The position numbers and the translations under genes are program-made. Source: Megamonas hypermegale_A (GTDB lineage: Bacteria; Bacillota; Negativicutes; Selenomonadales; Selenomonadaceae). Taken from it: DNA of 45,803 bases. The number at the start of each line of letters is the position of its first letter. Position 1 is the first letter of the stretch. Shown here one piece after another: positions 33,683 to 42,688 of the stretch. Where the stretch lies: the NCBI RefSeq assembly GCF_030371585.1, contig NZ_JAUDCE010000019.1, one strand, 5' to 3'. Under the pieces are notes generated by a model, which made no database searches, was not told the origin of the DNA, and saw only the letters and a list, made by a program, of their open reading frames with translations.

Positions 33683-33713
33683 AAAATACCGAGCGATTAC
33701 AGCTCGGTATTTT
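33683..33713 (-). terminator. Hairpin between OmpH paralogs 3 and 2
   Basis: A perfect 12-bp stem AAAATACCGAGC/GCTCGGTATTTT with a 7-nt loop has only four T at its end. It could be a weak terminator or an mRNA-stability stem between two co-directional ompH-like genes. Confidence 0.6.
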
Positions 33714-33739
33714 ATCAGTCGGCCATCATAAATTACACG

Positions 33740-34354
33740 TTATTGAGCAGCATCTGCATCGGTTGCTGCTGTATTATCCGCATTTTCAGCAGGCGCACTG
33801 CCGTCAGCAGTACTAGCAGCACTATCAGCCGAAGCATCAGCTGCCGGCGCAGCTGTATCGGTAGAACTGCTGTCCGTCGTTACATCGCCTTCAGCCTGGA
33901 TTTTTTTCAATACTTCCTGAGTAATATCCTGTCCGCCGTACAATACATTATTTTTATCCAAAACTACATTGATACTGCGGGAAGCTGCCACTTCCTGAAC
34001 CTGGTTTTCTATACTTGTGCGGATTGGGTCGATTAATTCTTTCTGTTTATCCTGCATTTCCTTTTGTTTTTGTTCAATGAACTGCTGCTGCTGTTCCGGT
34101 GTCATGCTGCCGGCTTTCTGCGTAAATTCATCCTGAACCTGTTTAGCTGCTTCTTCATATTTTTCCCGTGCAGCCTGCATGCCCGGATGCTGCGAGATAA
34201 GCTGTGAATAATCAACTACACCGACATTGGAAGACGATGCTCCTGCCATACCGGACTGATATTGGGATACACCCAAAGCCACAATACTGAAAATAAATAC
34301 TGCCGCTATAATCACACTGATAATTTTTACCTGTTTCTTTTGAAAGTTAATCAA
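33740..34354 (-). CDS. OmpH/Skp-like protein with N-terminal anchor and low-complexity tail (paralog 3)
   Basis: The 204-residue protein has an N-terminal hydrophobic segment (about residues 11-28) that may be an uncleaved anchor, the OmpH core (VGVVDYSQLISQHPGMQ, Gln/Lys-rich coiled coil, VVLDKNNVLYGGQDITQEVLKKIQ) and a final ~50-residue tail of Ala, Ser, Asp and Thr. The TTG start has GGGAG nine nt upstream. It follows bamA by 54 bp, the usual bamA-skp arrangement. Confidence 0.85.
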   Translation of the reverse strand: MINFQKKQVKIISVIIAAVFIFSIVALGVSQYQSGMAGASSSNVGVVDYSQLISQHPGMQAAREKYEEAAKQVQDEFTQKAGSMTPEQQQQFIEQKQKEMQDKQKELIDPIRTSIENQVQEVAASRSINVVLDKNNVLYGGQDITQEVLKKIQAEGDVTTDSSSTDTAAPAADASADSAASTADGSAPAENADNTAATDADAAQ

Positions 34355-34408
34355 CTTTATCTGCTCCCTTGTAAAACATCTTTTTCATTTTGATTTCTAT
34401 TAAGCGAT

Positions 34409-36460
34409 TTAGAAAGCACCGCCTACGGTAAAGTGCAGACGGCCGCCGTCTTCACCCCAGCCGTAATCGAGACGCAGTGCGCCGATTGGCGTTTGCAGCT
34501 GCATACCTACGCCGACACTTGTGTGTATAGTGAGGTCATCTTCAATTTCATCCCATGGGCCGTAAGATGTGCCGCCCCAGGCATCACCGGCATCAACGAA
34601 TAATGCACCTTGTACTTTATTAACAATAGGGAAACGATATTCCACCGTACCCATTATCATTTTATTACCGGTAAACTGGTCATCACGATAGCCGCGTACG
34701 GAATTTTGGCCGCCCACTTCAAATGCGGAGTTTTCCGGCAAGTCCTCATTGGCATAACCGATACTGCCGCGCAGAGCTATAACCTGAGCATGACCGACCT
34801 TATAATATTTTTGGCCGCTCAATGTAAACTTCGTATAATCGAAATCACCGCCGAGACCTGCATATTCAACGCTAATGCTAGTGCGCGAACCTTCTGTCGG
34901 GAAGTAGATATTGTCGCGCGTATCTCTGACCTGCGATGCAATAATACTTCTCGTTTCACCGAAGTTGTTTTCACGCCAATCAGCATAATCTGGGCCACTT
35001 CTATCATACGGACCTTCTTCATGACCGCGGTATTCCGTTTCATTAATACGGAAACCGAGGAAATTCGTCGTATATTCATTTATCGGTCGGCCGAAGTTCA
35101 ATTCATATCCGGCATTTTTCTTATCGTACGTTTCCACGTCATCGCCGTCATTATCATAATCGTCATATTCATATTTACGGTTATAAATACGGAATGTGCC
35201 GCTCGTCTGTTTTTCGTCAATCCACGGCTTCGTATAAGAAATACTGTAACCACTGTCATCGCCGTCGTCGCCGCCGAATTCATACATGGCCTTTACGGAA
35301 TCACCCGTACCGCGGAAATTCGTATCCCCGATACTGATCATACCTAAAAGGCCGTCCTGACTGCTGTAACCGGCACCGATACCGAATGAACCGGTACGTT
35401 TTTCAATAACGGTGAGTTCCATAATGATATTGTTCGGGTCCTTTTCACCCGGCAAAAGTCTTACGCTGACATCTTCAAAAAAGCCCAGATTATATACACG
35501 CTGCATACTGCGGCGCGCTTTTTCCGAATTGAACACTTCACCCGGTTTCATGCGCATTTCACGCGTGATTACATAATCTTTCGTTTTATCATTGCCTTTT
35601 ACAGCATAGCCTTCCAATACACCTTCATTGAACTGCAGGCTTAAATTGCCGCTTTCGTCAATGGATATATCTCTCAATTTGGCTAAAATGTAGCCATTCT
35701 GGCGATAAGTCGCTTCAATCGCAGATAAATCAGTATTCAGCTGTCTGAGATTTAAAATCTCACCAACTTTTATATTAAGTGTATTTTTTATCTGTTCATC
35801 TGAATAAATAGTATTGCCGCTGATTTCTATAGAACGTAAAACCGGATTTTCCATTACATGGTATGTAATTTTAACACCTTCCGGTACAACCTCAAATGAC
35901 GGATAGTTGTCATAGAAATAGCCCATATTATAAATACTAATACGGTCCTGTTCGATATTTTTAATATCGAATTTATCGCCGGCTTTCGTCTTTAAGGCAG
36001 CCAGAACATCATCTTTGGATATAATGCTTGTGCCGTCGATATCCACGCTGACGATGGTTTTGTCAGCATATGCCGCCGTAGCGCTTTTTATAGTATCTTC
36101 CGCCGGACGCTGCTCTTTCCATTGGTTCATTTTAGCTATAGCCGCTTCATCGTGCACTTTATCCTTTGCGTCTTTTACTTCAGCACTCTGCTGCTTATCC
36201 GGCGCTGCTTTCACCGTTATATTCTTGTCTGCCGCCGTTTCATTTGCAGTATCAGCAACAGCTTTGTCCATAACGGCATCAGCTTTCTTTTCAGCTTCAA
36301 CCGGCGTCATACTTTCAGTTGCCATGACGCTTGCTGTTACCGGATGACTTTCCGCAATATTAGCCTCAACACTGTTGGCATTACAACTGTTCAGCCCAAA
36401 AGCGCTGAAATTAGCCATCGTCAATGCGCAAACCAGTAATTTATAATTTCTCCTTTTCAA
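34409..36460 (-). CDS. bamA: BamA/Omp85 outer-membrane protein assembly factor
   Basis: The 683-residue protein has a signal peptide (about residues 1-28), an Ala/Lys/Asp-rich low-complexity region (about 30-125), about three POTRA domains (about 130-345, fewer than the five of E. coli) and a 16-strand barrel with GGQNSVRGYRDD (the VRGY loop) and a terminal Phe. The TTG start is set by AAGGAGG eight nt upstream; the next ATG would cut the signal peptide. It inserts beta-barrel proteins into the outer membrane. The neighbours tamB upstream and ompH-like genes downstream fit that role. Confidence 0.95.
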   Translation of the reverse strand: MKRRNYKLLVCALTMANFSAFGLNSCNANSVEANIAESHPVTASVMATESMTPVEAEKKADAVMDKAVADTANETAADKNITVKAAPDKQQSAEVKDAKDKVHDEAAIAKMNQWKEQRPAEDTIKSATAAYADKTIVSVDIDGTSIISKDDVLAALKTKAGDKFDIKNIEQDRISIYNMGYFYDNYPSFEVVPEGVKITYHVMENPVLRSIEISGNTIYSDEQIKNTLNIKVGEILNLRQLNTDLSAIEATYRQNGYILAKLRDISIDESGNLSLQFNEGVLEGYAVKGNDKTKDYVITREMRMKPGEVFNSEKARRSMQRVYNLGFFEDVSVRLLPGEKDPNNIIMELTVIEKRTGSFGIGAGYSSQDGLLGMISIGDTNFRGTGDSVKAMYEFGGDDGDDSGYSISYTKPWIDEKQTSGTFRIYNRKYEYDDYDNDGDDVETYDKKNAGYELNFGRPINEYTTNFLGFRINETEYRGHEEGPYDRSGPDYADWRENNFGETRSIIASQVRDTRDNIYFPTEGSRTSISVEYAGLGGDFDYTKFTLSGQKYYKVGHAQVIALRGSIGYANEDLPENSAFEVGGQNSVRGYRDDQFTGNKMIMGTVEYRFPIVNKVQGALFVDAGDAWGGTSYGPWDEIEDDLTIHTSVGVGMQLQTPIGALRLDYGWGEDGGRLHFTVGGAF

Positions 36461-36556
36461 AAAAACAACCTCCTTGATTAGGTATCTTTACATCTGTGTA
36501 TCATTGTAATTTTAGCACAAGTTCGGCAAAAAACATATCTAATATGCAAAAATTTT

Positions 36557-36735
36557 ACAATACCCAACAGATTATTTCTAAACTTATTGTGCTAGTTAAA
36601 TCCTTAAAGCAGTATAATACTTTATATTTAGTGAGGTTAAGTGACAACATCGAGCAAATATAAAGTATTATACTGCTGATATCAGCTCAATATTTTACTG
36701 GCACAACAGATTATTTCTAAACTATTGGGTATTGT
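36557..36735. repeat. Nested repeats around element copy 5
   Basis: Element copy 5 is bracketed by an exact 20-bp direct repeat containing TTATTTCTA (36565-36584 and 36704-36723). Outside that is a perfect 10-bp inverted repeat ACAATACCCA/TGGGTATTGT (36557-36566 and 36726-36735). Removing the element and one repeat would restore a short imperfect hairpin between tamB and bamA. Confidence 0.85.
36581..36710 (+). mobile_element. Palindromic MITE-like element, copy 5
   Basis: It has a perfect 21-bp inner stem and terminal repeats TTATTGTGCTAG and CTGGCACAACAG. It lies between tamB (stop codon 48 bp away) and bamA. A likely 9-bp target duplication, TTATTTCTA, lies inside a longer 20-bp direct repeat. 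Its orientation matches the other copies. Confidence 0.9.
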
Positions 36736-36758
36736 ACCAGAGAAAAATTAAAAATATA

Positions 36759-39700
36759 TTAGAATTTCCACTGCATTTCCACTTTTATATTGTATCCGCC
36801 GTCTTCCACTTCCGTAATTACGCCCAAATTGCTGTTGATATAATACTGCAGGCCAATTCTGTCCAAATCATAATTTATACCTTTCGTATATTTAAGCATT
36901 ACATCATCTGACAGATATTTACCTATCTCAATATTATATACCTCACCGTCATCCGTATCAAACCGTCTTTTCTGACTGTCCGAAAGCGTATCACGGGAAA
37001 TTCTGAATTCATCCAGGTTCAGTACGTTGCGCAATGTGCCTTCCAATTCATTTAAAAAGCTCATCTGCAAGCCGACTGTAGCAAACGACACTAAATCATC
37101 TTCCGTAATCTCACCGGAATTGTTGCTGTAATCGGTACGGAATGCCAAAAGCTTCAATATTTCCGCCTCGCTCATCTGCGGGTCGGAGCGCAAACGCGTC
37201 GTCAGATTTTTATCTACTGCACCGCTTACCGTAACGAATACAACCGTTCTATCCAGTCTCGTCGTGGCCAAAAATTCAACACTAGGGAAAAATGAATCAA
37301 CCTGATTGAATACGACATTGCCTTCATTGATTTTGAATATAGTCTTTAATACGTTGATTGTACCGTTGCGCGCATGCAGTGAACCGGAGGAATCCGGATG
37401 ACGCGTCGTTCCCTTTATGCTGAATGCGCCTTCTATATATAAATCGTATAACAGCGGGTCATACGCATGTACATTATCGCCTACATTCACATTTATATCC
37501 AGCGCCATCAGCGGCAGCGGCGAATCGGACGTTTCCGGCAATGGCGGAGTGGACAGGGTAATATTGTTAAAATCAAGATTTGCCGTCAGCTTCGGTATTG
37601 TTCTGCGTCCGCCAAAGATTGTCGTTTCATTGAGCTGCAGACTGCCGTTCAACGGGCCCGTATAAAAATCAGAAACTACATCAAGATGGTTCAAATCGAG
37701 ATTAAAGTTATAATTCGTAATACCGTTGCCGCTTATATTCGCCATACCGGTCATCGTATATGAGCCATTGCCCATCACGCCGTCGAACTGTTTCACTGTC
37801 ATCAGATTGCGGTTAAAATCGATATCCATATTTATATTCTGCAATGGACTGTCTATGAAGGCAAATTTTATCGCGCTGTCCTTCGTGGAAATATTGCCCT
37901 GAAAATCAGGATTTGCCACTGTACCCTTAATGGACAGATTTCCCTGCACATTACCCATCGACCATTCCACATACGGCGTCAGCGACGGCAGAATATTCAA
38001 ATCGGTATTTTCCAGATACACTCTTAAATCCATACTGTCGCGCATACTGTCTTCGTCACGTTTTGTCGTATCAAGCGCTGCCAGCGGAATGGAACCTTCG
38101 GCTTTCAGTGCACATTCGCCTTTTTTCGCTGTAGCCTGATTGATATAGATTATATCATCCCGTAAGTTAGCCATTAAATATGCCGTATCGAACTGCGAAC
38201 CGTCGCCCTGTACGGAAATCGCCACGTCCGCCGTCGGCGAAGCAAGCGTTCCCGCCAGTTGTATATCGGTATTCATCACGCCGTTTACGGTTACATTCAA
38301 ATCGCACAGATGCGTTAACAGATTTATATCCATATTGCTGGCGGAAATTCGTCCGTCCAGACTGCCGCCTGTCAAATCCACGCTGCCTATAGCGGCGACT
38401 TTTCCTGCACCCTGCTCGCCGTAGAAGCGGTTTATTTTTATTATGCTGTTTTCCAGCTGAGCATCTATTTCTATATTGTTGAGCGGATAATCCTTCAGTT
38501 TTCCTTCCGGCATACTGCCTTTCAGGTCGACATGCGGATTTTCATACGTGCCGGATAAATCTGCCCGTCCGTTGAACTTGCCGTTGAGCAGATTGTTCTT
38601 CAGGTTGGCCATTGCCATCGCCGCGTTGATATCCGCCTGAACAATATCGGCTCTGCCCTGCACCTGTTTCGTATTTAAATTTATCTGTCCGTCAAAATCA
38701 TATTCGCCGCCGTTTTGCTTAAAGGCGAATTTTTCCAGACTCAAAATCCTGTTTGCCAGTTTTAAACGGCCGTATACGTCATCTATCTGTTCACCGTTCA
38801 GAATAATATCGTCGGCCGTGAGTATGCCGTCAAAATTCAGTCCGCCGACTTTGCCGCTCAGCGTACCGTCAAAGCTTGCCTTTCCCTGCGCCGGATACGG
38901 CAAATCGACCTGCAGTTTGTCAATCAGTATTTCATCGGCTTTAAATTTAAAATTAAGTTCCTGGTCTTTGCTTATCGTACCGTCAAGATTGGCCTTTAAG
39001 AACGGCGAAACAATTACGAAGTTTTTCAAATGCGTATCGCCGTTTACGTATTCATACGCGCCGTTCACTTCCGTAAGCAATATGCCGTTTATACTGCCTT
39101 CATAAAAATGCAGACTGCCTTCCGCTTTGATATCTTCCAGCGAACCGGTCAAATGCAGTTTATTGTCCACATTACCAGTCAGTTTTAAATCCGGCATAAC
39201 GGCCGCAATTAGATTTTCCATGCGCGCTTTATTCGTCGTAACGGTCATGTCTATGAATTTCTTGCCCTTAAAGCCCAAAAGTCCCGTCGCTTCGTGCGTA
39301 ACTTCGCCTTTGTTGATAAACTGGCATGTATCCACGCGCATTCCGTCCAGATTGCCGATAGCTGAAACGAGCAGCGAATCAAACGGCTGCTTGAAAACTG
39401 CTCCGTCCTGCGCCATTAAATCTATCTTCAAGACAGGATTATCCGTGTTGCCGTGCAGGCGGCCACTGAAATTAGCCGTCCCGCTCAAGTCAAGCTGCCC
39501 CGTAAAATTCTGCACCAAGGACAAATCAATACCGGAAGCGTAAAAATCGGCCGTTATTTCATCTTTTATCAGGCCGCCCTTCGCCGCCAGTCTGCCGCCA
39601 TTGGCAAATGAAGCCGTCAAAGCATCAACCTGCAGATTGTCGCCCTCTTTATAAAAAGAAGCCTGCACCTGCTGCACCGGTATCATCTGATAACTGCCGT

Positions 39701-41075
39701 CATTCACTTCCAGCCGTCCGCTTAAATTAAGCCCTGCAAAATCAAGCCCCTGGCCTTTGAAATCGCCCCGCATCGCGGCACGGCCCGTCACATCGGGCAA
39801 ATAAGCCTGAAGCATTGCCAAATCTATATTACTCGTGCGGAACGACCCCTTATAGACAAAATCGTTCAAATCGCATTGACCGGAAGCCCATAGCCAGCCG
39901 CCCAGCACATCGGCTCTTAAATCATCGACGAAAATCTGATTTTGCGCATAACGGGCGCTGACATCGAGATTTTTAACCTCCATGCCGTACACCGTCGCCG
40001 TATCGGCTTTAAGCTCGGCTCCGACTTTCAACTCGTCCATCTTGCCGTAGGCCGCCGCAATCAGCGATACATTTCCGTCAAACGGCGAATTTTCTATAAA
40101 CAGTGCCGGATTAAATGCCTTGCTTTCCGCAATCAGACGAAGCTCCGGCTCCGTCATGTAATCTAGCACTTTGCCATGTACGGATACGACTTGCTGCTTG
40201 GCTTCGCCGCGGACGAAAAGCTGCAGGTCCTCTCTGTCAATCAGAATTAAACCCATGATGTTCTCAATATCCTGGTTCAAAATCTCACAGGCGCCGTTTC
40301 GGAAATTGACCGAACCGTTTAAGGCATAACCGCCTTTAAAATCCGATACGACATGAATATCAGCTTTCGGTATAAAACCGCTCTTAATATTGACATTGCC
40401 GAGCTGTTCTTCCGGTATGAACGGCAGATAATTCATGATATCCAGATTTTCCGCCACTATTTCCAAATCGGTGTTTTCACTGCTGCCGAGCGTACCGCTG
40501 ATTTTAACGTCGGCATCATTATGCCTCAATGAACCGTCTATTTCTATCGCTGTCAAATCAGCGCAGTCCATCGTCAGATTTATATTTTCCGCACTAAGCT
40601 GCTTTCCTGCCAGACGTACTGTAGCCTGCCCGTCCGTAACAGTTATATCTCCCTGAAAATCAACAGGCTCAGTCGACTCTGTATCGATTAAATCCTCTAC
40701 GTTCCATTTGCCGTCGCTACGCTGCTCCAGAAACAACTGCGGGCTTTTTACATCAACATCGCTTATTCCAGCCAGCGGCGAACGCATTATAATATCCCAC
40801 AGATTAATCGTAACGGTCACTCTGTCCGCTTTCGCTATAAGTTCATCCTGTTTATCGTAAATTTCAATATCATCCACTGCGGCAGAGTTTATCGATACTA
40901 CTTCAACCGTCCCCATATTTACTTTGTTTTTCAGCACCGACTGCACCTGCTGAGCCACAAACTGCACCGTATGCTGTTTAAACTGCGGAGAATTTATGAT
41001 AAAAAAAGCTGCCGTCGCCAAACAGAGTACGACTGCTATACAAATGCCAAAAATTATTACGGGTTTTCGTTTCAT
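36759..41075 (-). CDS. tamB: TamB-like translocation and assembly module protein (DUF490)
   Basis: The 1438-residue protein has a single N-terminal membrane helix (about residues 7-27), an AsmA/TamB-like start and more than a thousand residues of repeated beta-strands (forms such as GNVDNKLHLTGSLEDIKAEGSLHF) that would make a long hydrophobic groove. The C-terminal DUF490/TamB region (GNVVFNQVDSFFPSVEFLATTRL and onward) ends in WKF. It spans the periplasm and, with an Omp85 partner, aids outer-membrane assembly or lipid transport. No TamA is present, and bamA is the next gene, so BamA may be the partner. GTGAGGA precedes the ATG. Confidence 0.92.
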   Translation of the reverse strand: MKRKPVIIFGICIAVVLCLATAAFFIINSPQFKQHTVQFVAQQVQSVLKNKVNMGTVEVVSINSAAVDDIEIYDKQDELIAKADRVTVTINLWDIIMRSPLAGISDVDVKSPQLFLEQRSDGKWNVEDLIDTESTEPVDFQGDITVTDGQATVRLAGKQLSAENINLTMDCADLTAIEIDGSLRHNDADVKISGTLGSSENTDLEIVAENLDIMNYLPFIPEEQLGNVNIKSGFIPKADIHVVSDFKGGYALNGSVNFRNGACEILNQDIENIMGLILIDREDLQLFVRGEAKQQVVSVHGKVLDYMTEPELRLIAESKAFNPALFIENSPFDGNVSLIAAAYGKMDELKVGAELKADTATVYGMEVKNLDVSARYAQNQIFVDDLRADVLGGWLWASGQCDLNDFVYKGSFRTSNIDLAMLQAYLPDVTGRAAMRGDFKGQGLDFAGLNLSGRLEVNDGSYQMIPVQQVQASFYKEGDNLQVDALTASFANGGRLAAKGGLIKDEITADFYASGIDLSLVQNFTGQLDLSGTANFSGRLHGNTDNPVLKIDLMAQDGAVFKQPFDSLLVSAIGNLDGMRVDTCQFINKGEVTHEATGLLGFKGKKFIDMTVTTNKARMENLIAAVMPDLKLTGNVDNKLHLTGSLEDIKAEGSLHFYEGSINGILLTEVNGAYEYVNGDTHLKNFVIVSPFLKANLDGTISKDQELNFKFKADEILIDKLQVDLPYPAQGKASFDGTLSGKVGGLNFDGILTADDIILNGEQIDDVYGRLKLANRILSLEKFAFKQNGGEYDFDGQINLNTKQVQGRADIVQADINAAMAMANLKNNLLNGKFNGRADLSGTYENPHVDLKGSMPEGKLKDYPLNNIEIDAQLENSIIKINRFYGEQGAGKVAAIGSVDLTGGSLDGRISASNMDINLLTHLCDLNVTVNGVMNTDIQLAGTLASPTADVAISVQGDGSQFDTAYLMANLRDDIIYINQATAKKGECALKAEGSIPLAALDTTKRDEDSMRDSMDLRVYLENTDLNILPSLTPYVEWSMGNVQGNLSIKGTVANPDFQGNISTKDSAIKFAFIDSPLQNINMDIDFNRNLMTVKQFDGVMGNGSYTMTGMANISGNGITNYNFNLDLNHLDVVSDFYTGPLNGSLQLNETTIFGGRRTIPKLTANLDFNNITLSTPPLPETSDSPLPLMALDINVNVGDNVHAYDPLLYDLYIEGAFSIKGTTRHPDSSGSLHARNGTINVLKTIFKINEGNVVFNQVDSFFPSVEFLATTRLDRTVVFVTVSGAVDKNLTTRLRSDPQMSEAEILKLLAFRTDYSNNSGEITEDDLVSFATVGLQMSFLNELEGTLRNVLNLDEFRISRDTLSDSQKRRFDTDDGEVYNIEIGKYLSDDVMLKYTKGINYDLDRIGLQYYINSNLGVITEVEDGGYNIKVEMQWKF

Positions 41076-41121
41076 AAATCCTCACGCTCCTAAGCCGGTC
41101 TTATTTTGCCGTTATATTAAT

Positions 41122-41150
41122 AAACGGGAACGATTTTCCTGTTCCCGTTT
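41122..41150 (-). terminator. Hairpin between tolC and tamB
   Basis: The 10-bp arms AAACGGGAAC and GTTCCCGTTT enclose a 9-nt loop. The T run on the minus strand is short, so it is either a weak terminator for the mla/tolC unit or a 5' leader stem for tamB. Confidence 0.55.
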
Positions 41151-41169
41151 TTAATTTATTCTATTGTTT

Positions 41170-41178
41170 AGTATACCA
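41170..41178 (-). promoter_or_regulatory. Candidate extended -10 promoter for tamB
   Basis: On the minus strand TGG-TATACT (41178-41170) fits an extended -10. The -35 region is poor. If used, the transcript would begin before the 41122-41150 hairpin. Confidence 0.35.
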
Positions 41179-41207
41179 TGAATTTCCTACTTAGAAAATA
41201 TTAATAT

Positions 41208-41336
41208 CTATTGTGCTAGTTGATTTCCGAAAGCAGTATAATACTTTATATTTAGTGCGGTTAAGTGACAACATCAAACGAATATAAAGTATTATACTGC
41301 TGGTTATAGGCTAAATGTTTTACTAGCACAACAGGT
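41208..41336 (+). mobile_element. Palindromic MITE-like element, copy 6
   Basis: This 129-bp copy has a perfect 21-bp inner stem. It is flanked by the exact 9-bp direct repeat TATTAATAT (41199-41207 and 41337-41345). The right repeat contains the tolC stop codon (TAA, 41341-41339), as with copy 2 and lptF/G. Loop variants are GTGCGG and CATCAAACG. Confidence 0.92.
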
Positions 41337-41338
41337 TA

Positions 41339-42676
41339 TTAATATGTTTTCGCTGCTACAGCCTGAACATCCAAATCAACCGGCATACCCATTGCTTTGT
41401 CGAGCTGCGCTTTGCTTACATTATAATCGTAGAGCGCCTGCACGTAGTTCGTTCTCGCTGTCGTGAGCGCCACGCTTGCGTCCATTACGTCAATATTCGT
41501 ACCCACACCTGCACTGTAGCGAACCTGCGCAATCTGATAATCTTCCGTTGCCTGATTTACAGCTACGCTTGTCGTCTTTATATTCTTTTCAGCAGCCAAA
41601 AGACTCAGGTACGCCTGATGAACTTCCAGCTGAATGCCTTCGCGCACGTACTGCGCCTGTTCCTGTGCTTTATACAGAGCAGCTTCCGCCTGTCTAACCT
41701 GCGCTTTCGTCACATTGTTGTCGAAAATATTCCAGTTGGCTCTGATGCCGACCTGCGCCTGTTCTGCTGCATCATCTTTAAAGGCATCATTACCGTCGAT
41801 CGTATAACTTGTATACGCTTCCACCTGCGGCAGGTTGCCGGCTTTCGCCGCATCTACCATTGCCTGCGCCTGTTCTACGGCTTTGATGGCAGCCACGCCG
41901 TCCGGACGGTTCGCCATCGCCGTATCCACGCATTCATCAAAGTTCAGGTCGTATTTCGTATATCTCAGTTCATCCTTGATATTCAGCTTCGTCTGAATAG
42001 GCAGACCGATGATATTATTTAATGAAGACATCGACAAGTCGTAATTATTTTCCGCATTGACCAAATTCTGCTGCGCGTCGGCAAGTTCCGTCTGGGAACG
42101 CAGTACGTCCGATTTAGCTACCGTACCGGCTGCATATCTGGCGCTTACTACATTCAAGTGTTCCTGCAGCTGGCTTACCGTTTCTTCATTTACGCCCACC
42201 AGATTGCGCGCCTGCAGTATATTGTAATAGCCTTCCGTCGTATCGAACTTAATCTGCTGTTTCGTATTTTCCAGATTTAAATCACTGATATCAACGCCGA
42301 TTTCATTAGCTTTGATATTATTTTCCAGCTGACCGCCCGTATAAAGCGGAATAGCTGCTTCCAATACGTTGCCGTATGATTCATCTCTGTTTAGCTGATT
42401 ATAATATGAACCGTTCAACGAAGCTGCGCTGCCCTGCCAGCTGATAGTAAGCCCTTTTTGTCCTTTGGCTTCCTTCAGTGCCCAGCGCGCCGCATCCGTA
42501 TCATAGTAAGACTGTTTTATCGTGCGGTTGTTTTCCAGCGCCATCTGCACGCTGTTGTCCAGTGTCAAATCGACTACTTCCTCAGCGCTTACTGCGCCCG
42601 TTCCCATAAAAAATAAAGAACCGCTTAATAATACTGCCGTTATCGTTTTATTTAAAGATTTTCTACTCATTTTCAT
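41339..42676 (-). CDS. tolC: TolC-family outer-membrane efflux protein
   Basis: The 445-residue protein has a signal peptide (about residues 1-31, ending AVSAEE) and the two-fold OEP repeat: LDNSVQMALENNRTIKQ and a matching second half (CVDTAMANRPDGVAAIKAVEQAQAMV), with Ala/Gln-rich helices that form the periplasmic tunnel. ARYAAGTVAKSDVL and VRYSAGVGTNIDVMDA are the paired family motifs. It is the exit duct for drug or protein efflux. It lies 12 bp after mlaD, so it is probably co-transcribed with the mla genes. No membrane-fusion protein or RND pump is adjacent. Confidence 0.92.
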   Translation of the reverse strand: MKMSRKSLNKTITAVLLSGSLFFMGTGAVSAEEVVDLTLDNSVQMALENNRTIKQSYYDTDAARWALKEAKGQKGLTISWQGSAASLNGSYYNQLNRDESYGNVLEAAIPLYTGGQLENNIKANEIGVDISDLNLENTKQQIKFDTTEGYYNILQARNLVGVNEETVSQLQEHLNVVSARYAAGTVAKSDVLRSQTELADAQQNLVNAENNYDLSMSSLNNIIGLPIQTKLNIKDELRYTKYDLNFDECVDTAMANRPDGVAAIKAVEQAQAMVDAAKAGNLPQVEAYTSYTIDGNDAFKDDAAEQAQVGIRANWNIFDNNVTKAQVRQAEAALYKAQEQAQYVREGIQLEVHQAYLSLLAAEKNIKTTSVAVNQATEDYQIAQVRYSAGVGTNIDVMDASVALTTARTNYVQALYDYNVSKAQLDKAMGMPVDLDVQAVAAKTY

Positions 42677-42688
42677 ATCACTCCCAAA

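Noticed and set aside
36370..36460. BamA as a lipoprotein
   Set aside because: A cysteine follows the signal region (LNSC), but the residue before the serine does not fit a lipobox; a standard signal peptide is more likely.
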